Source: Treponema sp. (GTDB lineage: Bacteria; Spirochaetota; Spirochaetia; Treponematales; Breznakiellaceae). From it: a stretch of 57,015 bases of DNA. Below are positions 50,662 to 57,015 of this stretch, in pieces. The notes under the pieces are model-generated. The model saw only the letters and a program-made list of their open reading frames with translations. It was not told the origin of the DNA and searched no databases. Each line of letters begins with the position of its first letter. Position 1 is the stretch's first letter. The position numbers were made by a program, and so were the translations under genes. The stretch lies in NCBI GenBank assembly GCA_009787835.1, contig WQSN01000010.1, positions 1 through 57,015 on the forward strand, written 5' to 3'.

Positions 50662-51693
50662 TCAGGGAGAGACTTCTTCCTGATCTATTGATATTATTTT
50701 CTCCAGCCTGAGACCTTCTGTAATCCAGTTCAGCAGCGCGGTAACACGGCTGTTGATGTTTAGGTTTAGATTTATTAAATTTAAAAAAAAGACCGGAAAT
50801 TGAAGTCCGGACACGCTGTAGATAAGTATTCCTTCTTCGACAGGTTCAAGGTAAATAATTACGGAAACCATTTCCGCCCGCATAACTCTGAAAAATAAAA
50901 AATTTATATCCGCAAAGTTGGTAAAATTATAGGTAATACCGTAAGTACTTAATGAAATATCTCCCCGCAGGAAAATATTTCCGATGTTTCTGTCTGTTAT
51001 GCGAAGATACATTGTTTCTGAAAACGGAAGGGTATCTGAAGGCAATGGATCGGAAACGGCCATTCTTCTTTGAGCATTGTCAATTCGGGTTGTGTCTCCG
51101 AATACTGGAGTGGAATTCTCCTGAAATGTTTGTAATTTTAATTTTTCAATTCTTCCAAGTGCATTGTATATGTCCAGTATATCAATCTCTTTTTCGTTAT
51201 ATGGTATTATAGCAAGAGCTTCTATAATATGAGTAGGGTTTTTTTTCATAACACTGCCAAGCAGATCTATCATGGAATTTGAATCAGGAAACAACACTGG
51301 TGATCTACCCCTCTCAAAAGAATGCCTCAGCCCTAATCTGCTCATAACCCTGCTTCTTTCGCTTTGCGTAATATACGGAAAAATCCCGTCCAGGGATCGA
51401 ATCTTATAAGTAGGAGCTTCTTTTATTATTTCCGGAGCGTAATAAATAAAAGGATCATAATCCTCCATGCTCCAGGTTTCTTCGCTGCGGTAAGGCGCAG
51501 TACCGGAATTATCAGGAGATTCGCCGCCGTGCGGCGGTATTTCTGCATGGAATAATGCTTCGGCGGATACAGCATCTTCCCCATTTGCAGCAGGTTCCTG
51601 GGACAAAAGGGTTTGCGCGGCAAGAGAGAAAATTAATACCATAAAAACATGTGAGACAGGATTTATTATAACAGTAATTCCGGCTTTTCTCAA
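50662..51693 (-). CDS. Secreted or periplasmic protein of unknown function
   Basis: The start is TTG 51693, chosen because AAAGGAGG lies five bases upstream and the product then has an N-terminal signal segment (FMVLIFSLAAQTLLSQ). The 343-residue protein has an acidic, proline-rich region after the signal, then mixed helices and strands (SLDGIFPYITQSERSRVMSR, EALAIIPYNEKEIDILDIYN, YLRITDRNIGNIFLRGDISL) and a final hydrophobic VFFLNLINLNLNI. I do not recognise the family with certainty. It may be one of the conserved treponemal exported proteins. Its stop codon lies 17 bases after the tmRNA 3' end on the opposite strand. Confidence 0.7.
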   Translation of the reverse strand: MRKAGITVIINPVSHVFMVLIFSLAAQTLLSQEPAANGEDAVSAEALFHAEIPPHGGESPDNSGTAPYRSEETWSMEDYDPFIYYAPEIIKEAPTYKIRSLDGIFPYITQSERSRVMSRLGLRHSFERGRSPVLFPDSNSMIDLLGSVMKKNPTHIIEALAIIPYNEKEIDILDIYNALGRIEKLKLQTFQENSTPVFGDTTRIDNAQRRMAVSDPLPSDTLPFSETMYLRITDRNIGNIFLRGDISLSTYGITYNFTNFADINFLFFRVMRAEMVSVIIYLEPVEEGILIYSVSGLQFPVFFLNLINLNLNINSRVTALLNWITEGLRLEKIISIDQEEVSP

Positions 51694-51835
51694 ACGATCC
51701 TCCTTTTTTAGTATAGCTCAAATCGTTCCCATTGAACAGGAAAAATAAATCATTTATTCAAGTATTTCATATTTACGTTTAGTTATTATTTTGATATATT
51801 TAATGTCAGGCTCTACATGAAAACAGGAGGCATAT

Positions 51836-52012
51836 ATGGACATCGAAAAATTAAAAAATAATATTGAAACTGTCGGAAGTGTAAAAAAATTAATGATGCT
51901 TGGTGAAAAGGCATTTAAGAAAAACGATGAAGCTGTATGTGTTGTTACATATCTTATTGAGCGTGCATACTTATTGGGGAAACATAATAAAACAAAAAAT
52001 ACTGAAGACTAG
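51836..52012 (+). CDS. Small helical protein, C-terminus truncated by an inserted element
   Basis: The ATG follows a strong AGGAGG five bases upstream. The 58-residue product (MDIEKLKNNIETVG..., ending KNTED) is lysine-rich and helical with no recognised domain. Its TAG stop codon lies across the first bases of the MITE-like element. If the element and one copy of the GAAGAC duplication are removed, the frame continues for 18 more codons to a TAA at 52181, so the original protein was probably about 76 residues. Confidence 0.6.
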   Translation: MDIEKLKNNIETVGSVKKLMMLGEKAFKKNDEAVCVVTYLIERAYLLGKHNKTKNTED

Positions 52013-52118
52013 TGTCCTGTAATATTCGGTTTCCAAAATAATAAAATGCGTTAATTCCTTATTACATAAGGAATTAACTTAACATACTATTCCGTCATAT
52101 GAATATTACATGACACTA
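52010..52118. mobile_element. MITE-like element with 6-bp target duplication
   Basis: The 109-bp unit has near-perfect 18-bp terminal inverted repeats (52010-52027, TAGTGTCCTGTAATATTC; 52101-52118 with one mismatch). It is flanked by direct repeats GAAGAC at 52004-52009 and 52119-52124. Inside lies a perfect 12-bp palindrome arm pair, GTTAATTCCTTA/TAAGGAATTAAC. It encodes no protein and so would depend on a transposase supplied in trans. Confidence 0.75.
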
Positions 52119-52181
52119 GAAGACAGCACTAAATCACAAAAAATGGGATTATTGGCTCCAGTAATTTCATGTCATGATTAA

Positions 52182-52476
52182 TAATTGCGCTATTTGTACA
52201 GGCGTTAGGTGTAATGGTATGATGGGCGTTTTGGGTTACGTGTCTCTTTGCCTCTTGAATATTAGGTAATGATTTATTAGAAGCTGCGATTAAGCGCGGG
52301 GTAAAGGTTGCGGGGGACGTGGGTAATTTATATAAAAATATTATAAAATATTTTTATATATTGCTTTTTATATACACCACAAATAGAGTCTGCTTATAAA
52401 GTTAGGAATTTTATAAGCAGACTAAATTTAAAAAATAAGAAAATACGTTTTTAATATTTGGACATTACCTATATAA
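52182..52476. other. Non-coding AT-rich stretch with two perfect palindromes
   Basis: No intact gene is visible. The stretch contains a 13-bp AT-only inverted repeat (52330-52342/52347-52359) and a perfect 14-bp inverted repeat, AGTCTGCTTATAAA (52387-52400/52410-52423), downstream of the lipoprotein gene; neither has a clean T tract. A short frame just before them reads NDLLEAAIKRGVKVAGDVGN, which looks like decayed coding sequence, faintly reminiscent of Mur ligases, but this is too weak to name. Confidence 0.45.
52387..52423. repeat. Perfect 14-bp inverted repeat downstream of lipoprotein gene
   Basis: The arms AGTCTGCTTATAAA and TTTATAAGCAGACT are exact reverse complements with a nine-base loop. 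It may cap the 3' end of the leftward lipoprotein mRNA, but no run of T follows on either strand. Confidence 0.6.
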
Positions 52477-53328
52477 TTAACGTCTATCGTTTATAGAAAA
52501 AGTCAAAGTCATATCGCTTGTGATTCGAACATTATCTCTCTGGAAGATTATTCCATTTGTAGTTTGAAGACGTATATCAAAAGCATTGCCTGAAAGTCTG
52601 AGATTACCAAGCCAAAGACTCAACATTTCATTATTGGTGAGAACTTGAGTAGTAACGCCTGTTAGTGCAGCTCCTTCAGCTAGATGCAGCTCATTATCAC
52701 TAATAATAATGTTTCCGCCAATCCAAGCAACACTGCCAGGGGTACGAAATTGAATAATGTTAACATTATTTCCTGCCCCTGTATTATTTACTATTGTAAG
52801 TGTTGGTGCTCCTACGGTTAAATTAACAGTAGTATCTTGATTTCTCATATTTACTTGTTCAGTAAGTTCCATTAGGCCGCATGAATAAGTAATATTAAAA
52901 TCTCCAGCCAGTAAAGGTGGTAGAAATTGAGTTTTTGCTCCATTGTCTATGTCTGTTAATATGGGAGAATTAATTGTAATCCGACGTCCTGTTTGATTTA
53001 TTACCGTAACTGTCGGCGGTCTCCTCATTAAAATTACTGTAGTATCTTCGTTATTCATAGTAACTTGCTCGGTAAATTCAAATTGCTCAATAATGTAATT
53101 TACATTAATTATTCCATTTATTTCCGTTGGTTGAAATTGAATACTTGTATCTCTATTTATATTAGAAGATAATGGAGCAGTTACAACAACCGGATGTCCT
53201 GTTTGATTTACAATTATCAGTGTTGGGTGTCTATCCACAGATATTCTAACAGTATATTTCGTGAGCGTATCACAAGATACAAGACTAATTAACATAACTA
53301 TGTAAAAAAAAGAAATTATTTTTTTCAT
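52477..53328 (-). CDS. Repeat-containing lipoprotein of unknown function
   Basis: The 283-residue protein has a lipoprotein signal (FFYIVMLISLVSC). The mature part contains three related units, beginning PTLIIVNQTGHPVVV, PTVTVINQTGRRITI and PTLTIVNNTGAGNNV. The first two continue into NYIIEQFEFTEQVTM and TYSCGLMELTEQVNM with DTTV[IN]L. This beta-rich pattern suggests small sandwich domains. I recognise no family. It lies five bases downstream of another lipoprotein gene, so they form an operon. It is more AT-rich than the core genes. Surface or periplasmic location is inferred. Confidence 0.7.
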   Translation of the reverse strand: MKKIISFFYIVMLISLVSCDTLTKYTVRISVDRHPTLIIVNQTGHPVVVTAPLSSNINRDTSIQFQPTEINGIINVNYIIEQFEFTEQVTMNNEDTTVILMRRPPTVTVINQTGRRITINSPILTDIDNGAKTQFLPPLLAGDFNITYSCGLMELTEQVNMRNQDTTVNLTVGAPTLTIVNNTGAGNNVNIIQFRTPGSVAWIGGNIIISDNELHLAEGAALTGVTTQVLTNNEMLSLWLGNLRLSGNAFDIRLQTTNGIIFQRDNVRITSDMTLTFSINDRR

Positions 53329-53333
53329 TTTTA

Positions 53334-53726
53334 TTACCCTCCAAGTACACTTAAAAGAATCAATACAGGAATCACTATAATTCCTAATAATATTGAAGTA
53401 CCAGTACCCATATAACGTTCCTTACTTGTTTCTACAAAAGCATTGTCGTCAAAAGGTACATTATTTTTACTATATACAATTCCATTATTGTCTACGATTC
53501 TTAAATCAACTCTTGCTGAAAATTTTGATATGTCAATATCTTGTAAACTCCCTGCTATATTCGCACCCCAATTAGATGTTCCTGCGTTTCTGATATATGC
53601 TTCTCTAACATTGGAAACATTACTGATCGCTACACTATATTGGGTTGTTGAACATCCCCAAAATAGCATTCCGGATACGAGTACCATTGATAATACTCTA
53701 GTCATAAAAAACTTATTTTCCCTCAT
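53334..53726 (-). CDS. Small lipoprotein with a C-terminal membrane helix
   Basis: ATG 53726 follows AAGGAG; longer versions without a ribosome-binding site are rejected. The 130-residue protein has a signal with the lipobox GMLFWGC, a short globular part (YSVAISNVSNVREAYIRNAG, SKFSARVDLRIVDNNGIVYS) and a hydrophobic C-terminus (SILLGIIVIPVLILLSVLGG). No known family. It is the first gene of a two-lipoprotein operon. Confidence 0.65.
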   Translation of the reverse strand: MRENKFFMTRVLSMVLVSGMLFWGCSTTQYSVAISNVSNVREAYIRNAGTSNWGANIAGSLQDIDISKFSARVDLRIVDNNGIVYSKNNVPFDDNAFVETSKERYMGTGTSILLGIIVIPVLILLSVLGG

Positions 53727-53893
53727 ATTTTCTCCTTTCGTATATTTTTTGGGTTTAATTCCTATGTAAAAAAATATTTTTTTGATAACACCCAAACCTA
53801 GAGTATTGAAAAATATTAATAATGTCAATACTTACAGAATGTTGTTATAGAAAATCTAAAACTTTAATTTAAATTTCAAGTTTATTAGTTTCT

Positions 53894-54235
53894 ATGACAA
53901 ATATTAGGGATGTTTTAGCAATGAATTTAAAACAATTTCGGCAGGCTCGTGGCTGGAGTCAGGCTTTCTTAGCAGAAAAAACTGAAACATCAACCAATTA
54001 TATTGGAATGTTAGAAAATTCGGTTAAATTTCCCTCATCTGAGATGGTACAAAGGCTTGCTTATGCTTTGGATATTGATCCGACCGACCTTTTTTTAAAG
54101 GAAATTAACCCTATTTTAACAATGAAAAAGTATCAAAAGGCGGCTTTAGAGGATATTCAGGTGCTTTTAGATCATTTAATTGACGAAAAAATAAAACAAC
54201 TTGAAGAAAAATCTCCCAAAAATGATAAAGATTAA
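53894..54235 (+). CDS. XRE-family helix-turn-helix regulator
   Basis: Residues ~10-65 form a Cro/CI-type helix-turn-helix (NLKQFRQARGWSQAFLAEKTETSTNYIGMLE, then YALDIDPTDLF), followed by a charged helical tail (YQKAALEDIQVLLDHLIDEKIKQLEEK) probably for dimerisation. The start ATG 53894 lacks a clear ribosome-binding site; ATG 53921 is an alternative. It is divergent from the lipoprotein pair and may regulate it (inference). Confidence 0.85.
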   Translation: MTNIRDVLAMNLKQFRQARGWSQAFLAEKTETSTNYIGMLENSVKFPSSEMVQRLAYALDIDPTDLFLKEINPILTMKKYQKAALEDIQVLLDHLIDEKIKQLEEKSPKNDKD

Positions 54236-54318
54236 GAGTCTGTTGTACTTTAGCCATATTTACTCATTTTACCACACTAATAGTGTGATTTTATCAAATT
54301 ATTAAATGAAAACTATGA

Positions 54319-54450
54319 TATCCGTATGATTTTTCTTCAAGGTCTGACAGGCTTGTGAACGATTTGACCGAACTGCCGGATGAAACTTATATCCCAATTA
54401 AGGAAGTGATTAAGGCATTCGCGAATAATGAACGGAAAAAACATGCATAA
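54319..54450 (+). pseudogene. Remnant of a small gene (3' end only)
   Basis: An open frame ending in TAA at 54448-54450 encodes LTELPDETYIPIKEVIKAFA followed by NNERKKHA, which looks like real coding sequence, but a stop codon at 54316-54318 cuts it off and no ribosome-binding site precedes the GTG at 54355. The rest of the 54236-54578 gap holds only a small palindrome (CACACTAATAGTGTG) and nothing else I can name. Confidence 0.4.
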
Positions 54451-54456
54451 TATTTT
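54412..54456 (+). repeat. Diverged direct repeat, left copy
   Basis: This 45-base segment and 55294-55338 align without gaps at 35 of 45 positions. Both read KxFANxxRKKH on the plus strand. The two copies flank the nuclease-like gene at 54579-55220. Confidence 0.55.
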
Positions 54457-54578
54457 GAAATTTTCAGTTTTTTAAGCGGATACAGGTATTTTATTCAGTT
54501 AACGCTCCGGTGATAGTCAACAAATTCTCATAGTAACTACCTTATGGATTAACATATTTGGCACAAAGCCGAACAAGT

Positions 54579-55220
54579 TTACCATTCCCTTGGATTGCCA
54601 TCAGGCGATGTTATTTTAAAAGTTTCTCCGGAAGGTTCTATTACAAATAATCCATTATTTAACGCAAGCTTTCTTGTTTCATCCGGTATTACAACTCCTG
54701 CGACAGCGCCCAAAAATGATCGTTTATCTCCGTGTAAATCGGCGTATTTTCGCATTTTTTCAAGGCGTGCAATATGAGCGTTGACATGATCGGAAATAAG
54801 TTTCGTTTTTACTTCTACAAGCATGGCTTTGCTGTAGTTTTCTAAAAAATAATCAATTTCAAAGAAAATATTGTTTTGGTGATCAGAGACTTCGGTATTT
54901 TTGCTGGTTTTTTGAAAATTATATTCAAGCTCACTGAATTTCTCTCTTAAATTAGGCGCGACCATATATTCGGCAATTTCGCCTAAACGATTTGAGTATT
55001 CGCCGAATCTTTTATTTATATCCTTTATCTGGCGATCAGTCTCTTTTATATGGTGATCAGTCTCTTCAATCTGACGTGCTGTTTCTTCCTGTCTTTTAGC
55101 GGTTTCTTCCTGTCTTTTAGCGGTTTCTTTTAGTTGTTCCCTGTTTTCCATTAAGGCAGCCCAGACTTGCTCAAAGTCAAGCCCCTTAGGATATGTAGGC
55201 TGTATTTGTGCATCTCCCAT
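54579..55220 (-). CDS. Coiled-coil protein with nuclease-like C-terminal domain (DUF3782-like)
   Basis: ATG 55220 follows AAGGAG. Residues ~25-75 are a coiled coil of repeated seven-residue units (KRQEETA twice, then ETDHHIK, ETDRQIK). The C-terminal ~80-213 resembles a PD-(D/E)XK fold: FFEIDYFLEN, AMLVEVKTKL (E-x-K) and a hydrophobic strand FLGAVAGVVIP. Similar proteins are multicopy in treponemes as I recall. The function is unknown. It lies between diverged direct repeats, suggesting a mobile history. Confidence 0.7.
   Translation of the reverse strand: MGDAQIQPTYPKGLDFEQVWAALMENREQLKETAKRQEETAKRQEETARQIEETDHHIKETDRQIKDINKRFGEYSNRLGEIAEYMVAPNLREKFSELEYNFQKTSKNTEVSDHQNNIFFEIDYFLENYSKAMLVEVKTKLISDHVNAHIARLEKMRKYADLHGDKRSFLGAVAGVVIPDETRKLALNNGLFVIEPSGETFKITSPDGNPREW
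55092..55133. repeat. 21-bp tandem repeat within the coiled-coil coding region
   Basis: Two tandem copies of a 21-base unit (the second slightly diverged at its end) encode the repeated KRQEETA heptads, the kind of repeat that changes copy number by slippage. Confidence 0.6.
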
Positions 55221-55293
55221 AAAAACTCCTTATCTATATTATATACTTTTTTTCATTATTTGAAAATGAGAAACATGGCTAAGATAACATATT

Positions 55294-55338
55294 AAAACAT
55301 TCGCTAATAAAAATCGGAAAAAACATTACTCATATTTT
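55294..55338 (+). repeat. Diverged direct repeat, right copy
   Basis: Second copy of the 54412-54456 segment, with the stop codon lost (KTFANKNRKKHY). It lies in the 227-base gap before the activase gene, in which I see no gene. Confidence 0.55.
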
Positions 55339-55447
55339 AATCAATGTGTTAAATCGTTCAATTTTTATGCTTATTCCTGCTATTTTTCAACAATCATGAA
55401 CTTTTCCCTCCCTTGAACCTCCCCTTCAACCTTGATAACATACAATT

Positions 55448-57015
55448 ATGCAGACACTTGGCATTAATATTGGCTCAACCAGTTTGAAAATGGTCCTTTT
55501 GGATGATGGAAAGGCGGTATGGACGGCTTCGACGCCGCATGAAGGGGATTTTAGCGCGGCTGTGCGTAAACTTTTTACCGAAGGGAAAATTCGCGATGGC
55601 ATTCCCGCTTTGGTTACAGGCAACGAAGGCCGTTTTATGTTTGATGTGTCCGGTACCCTTGAACCTCTCTGTGTAGAAGCGGCTCTGAGGAACCTGGGTA
55701 TTAAGGCGGACGCTGTTGTCAGTATGGGCGGCGAGGATTTAATCGTCTATTCACTGGATTCAAACGGCAAGATAATTAACAGTTTTTCAGGTAACAAGTG
55801 CGCCAGCGGTACGGGCGAGTTTCTCAAGCAGCAGCTTGCGCGGATGGATATGACGCTTAACGATATCGACAAGGTGCCTGACACCGCGAAGGTTTACTCG
55901 CTTTCTACGCGCTGTTCGGTGTTTATGAAGAGCGATTGCACCCACAGGCTCAACAAGCGTGAAGCAACCAAGGATGATATTGTACTGTCGCTTTCCGATG
56001 TGATGGCTGTAAAGGTTATTGATTTTTTAAAACGGGCGAAGGTAACATCCGGCAGGGTAGCGCTCACAGGAGGCATTACGCTGAACAGGCACATTATCCG
56101 CTTTATCCGCAAAAAGGCTCCTGCCATTGAATTTATTATTCCAGAAACCGCTCCCGTGTTCGAGGCTTTAGGCGCGGCGGTGATGGCTCTTGATTCCGGA
56201 AGCAGCCTTCCGCCTTTTGAAAAATTGCTCAGGGTTAATGATGTCCGCTTCGGCACATTAGGCGCGTTACGTGACTGGAAAGATAAAATAAAATTTTTTG
56301 AAAAACCGGACGGAAAGGTCAGCGCCAAACGAAGTTATATTCTTGGCGTTGACGGAGGCTCCACTACAACAAAAGCGTGTCTTGTTGATATTGAAACCGA
56401 TGAAATCGCGGCGAGCCATTACGGGCGCACTCACGGCGATCCTGTGAAGGCCCTGAAAGAATGTTTAACGATCATTCAGGAAAAAATAATCGCCGATACG
56501 GGCGATAAAAAAATTGATATTCGCCTTGTCGCGACTACCGGCTCCAGCCGCGAGATATTGGGCGTGTTTCTGGAAACTCCGGGCGTATACAATGAAATAA
56601 TAGCGCACTCTGTCGGGACAACATATTTTGATAAAGAAGTGGAAACCATTTTTGAAATCGGCGGGCAGGACGCAAAATATGTTCTGTTAAAAAACGGAGT
56701 GCCGATTGATTATGCTATGAACGAAGCCTGCTCCGCGGGAACTGGTTCATTCCTGGAAGAATCCGCCTCAGGTGATCTTTCAATCCACAGCGCGAAGGAC
56801 ATAGGTCCGATAGCGTTAGACGCTAACGCGCCGTGTAAATTCGGAGAACACTGCTCAGCTTTTATCAACAGCGATATACGCAAGGCGGTGCAGCAGGGAG
56901 CGGGAAGGGAAAATATTACAGCGGGGATTGTCTGCTCTATTGTAGCGAATTACCTTAACCGCGTGGTAGGCAACCGCACCATCGGCGGTAAAATTTTTCT
57001 GCAGGGCGGGGTGGC
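55448..57015 (+). CDS. 2-hydroxyacyl-CoA dehydratase activase (BadF/BadG/BcrA/BcrD ATPase), 3'-truncated by window end
   Basis: The frame opens at ATG 55448 and runs off the window end after 522 codons with no stop. The first ASKHA domain (MQTLGINIGSTSLKMVLLDD; GNKCASGTGEFLKQQ; STRCSVFMKSDC) is followed by a second (YILGVDGGSTTTKACLVD; EIGGQDAKYVLLKNGVPIDYAMNEACSAGTG; KFGEHCSAFINSDI). Paired domains of this kind form the large activator-type protein, usually over 1000 residues, related to HgdC, which uses ATP to inject an electron through a [4Fe-4S] cluster into 2-hydroxyacyl-CoA dehydratase in amino acid fermentation. Cysteines in both domains fit cluster ligation. No ribosome-binding site is visible before the ATG. 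Confidence 0.88.
   Translation, partial: MQTLGINIGSTSLKMVLLDDGKAVWTASTPHEGDFSAAVRKLFTEGKIRDGIPALVTGNEGRFMFDVSGTLEPLCVEAALRNLGIKADAVVSMGGEDLIVYSLDSNGKIINSFSGNKCASGTGEFLKQQLARMDMTLNDIDKVPDTAKVYSLSTRCSVFMKSDCTHRLNKREATKDDIVLSLSDVMAVKVIDFLKRAKVTSGRVALTGGITLNRHIIRFIRKKAPAIEFIIPETAPVFEALGAAVMALDSGSSLPPFEKLLRVNDVRFGTLGALRDWKDKIKFFEKPDGKVSAKRSYILGVDGGSTTTKACLVDIETDEIAASHYGRTHGDPVKALKECLTIIQEKIIADTGDKKIDIRLVATTGSSREILGVFLETPGVYNEIIAHSVGTTYFDKEVETIFEIGGQDAKYVLLKNGVPIDYAMNEACSAGTGSFLEESASGDLSIHSAKDIGPIALDANAPCKFGEHCSAFINSDIRKAVQQGAGRENITAGIVCSIVANYLNRVVGNRTIGGKIFLQGGV

Noticed and set aside
52240-52400. A MurD-like gene fragment
   Set aside because: Only about 20 residues look coding, and stop codons and lack of any motif make the family call unsafe.
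54579-55220. CRISPR-like tandem repeats
   Set aside because: The repeated 21-base units are in frame within a coiled-coil coding region and have no spacers.

Overview
The window looks like chromosome from a free-living or gut-associated spirochaete, most likely a Treponema (inference). Supporting this are a flagellar fliS/flgN-like pair behind a sigma-28-type promoter, many lipoproteins, an Rpn-type nuclease and a DUF3782-like nuclease of kinds I associate with treponemes, OmpA and InlB-repeat envelope proteins, rpoN with hpf, and a tmRNA whose tag ends in DYALAA. Biosynthetic capacity (ilvN, purF, carAB, glnA, glmS), an oxaloacetate-decarboxylase-type biotin enzyme, a hydrogenase-like sensor kinase and a 2-hydroxyacyl-CoA dehydratase activase point to a fermentative anaerobe richer in metabolism than the host-restricted treponemes. 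Positions 1-210 hold no gene that I can see.

1-11.4 kb: an Rpn-like nuclease, a secreted pre-peptidase-domain repeat protein, ilvN coupled to a lipoprotein gene, a membrane protein/ParA-like ATPase/lgt operon, a biotin carboxyltransferase with its gamma-type membrane partner, a sigma-70 factor with a LysM/degenerate-M23 envelope protein, and dCMP deaminase. A gene of unknown function (11365-12351) has a strong promoter ending at its start codon, so its mRNA may be leaderless.

12.6-20.9 kb: a probable autoinducer-2-type catabolic cluster. The kinase and thiolase closely resemble E. coli LsrK and LsrF, but LsrG and the LsrACDB importer are absent. Two cupins flank the pair and a CUT1-type ABC importer (LplABC-like) follows. 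Then come fliS/flgN (21.0-22.1 kb), a BrkB-like membrane protein fused to a cyclic-nucleotide-binding domain, a giant InlB-repeat/SUMF1 lipoprotein with an OmpA-like partner, and a minus-strand rpoN-hpf-M24 peptidase-SDF transporter-rsmG run.

32.8-46.7 kb: a GPH sugar symporter and a CPA2 antiporter, then a glutamine-nitrogen operon: orphan GXGXG glutamate-synthase domain, glmS, glnA, a NitR-like ANTAR antiterminator, purF, carA and a carB fused in frame to a DapF-like domain that lacks one of the two catalytic cysteines. A good promoter is followed almost at once by a rod-like hairpin with a T tract that ends at the first Shine-Dalgarno sequence. This suggests that the ANTAR protein controls the operon by antitermination. 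Downstream is a 1133-residue [FeFe]-hydrogenase-like sensor/hybrid histidine kinase.

50.3-57.0 kb: ssrA, then an AT-rich accessory stretch with small lipoproteins, an XRE regulator, gene remnants and a 109-bp MITE-like element. The element has 6-bp target duplications and has cut short a small ORF. A coiled-coil nuclease-like gene lies between two decayed copies of the same gene tail. The window ends inside a large 2-hydroxyacyl-CoA dehydratase activase gene.
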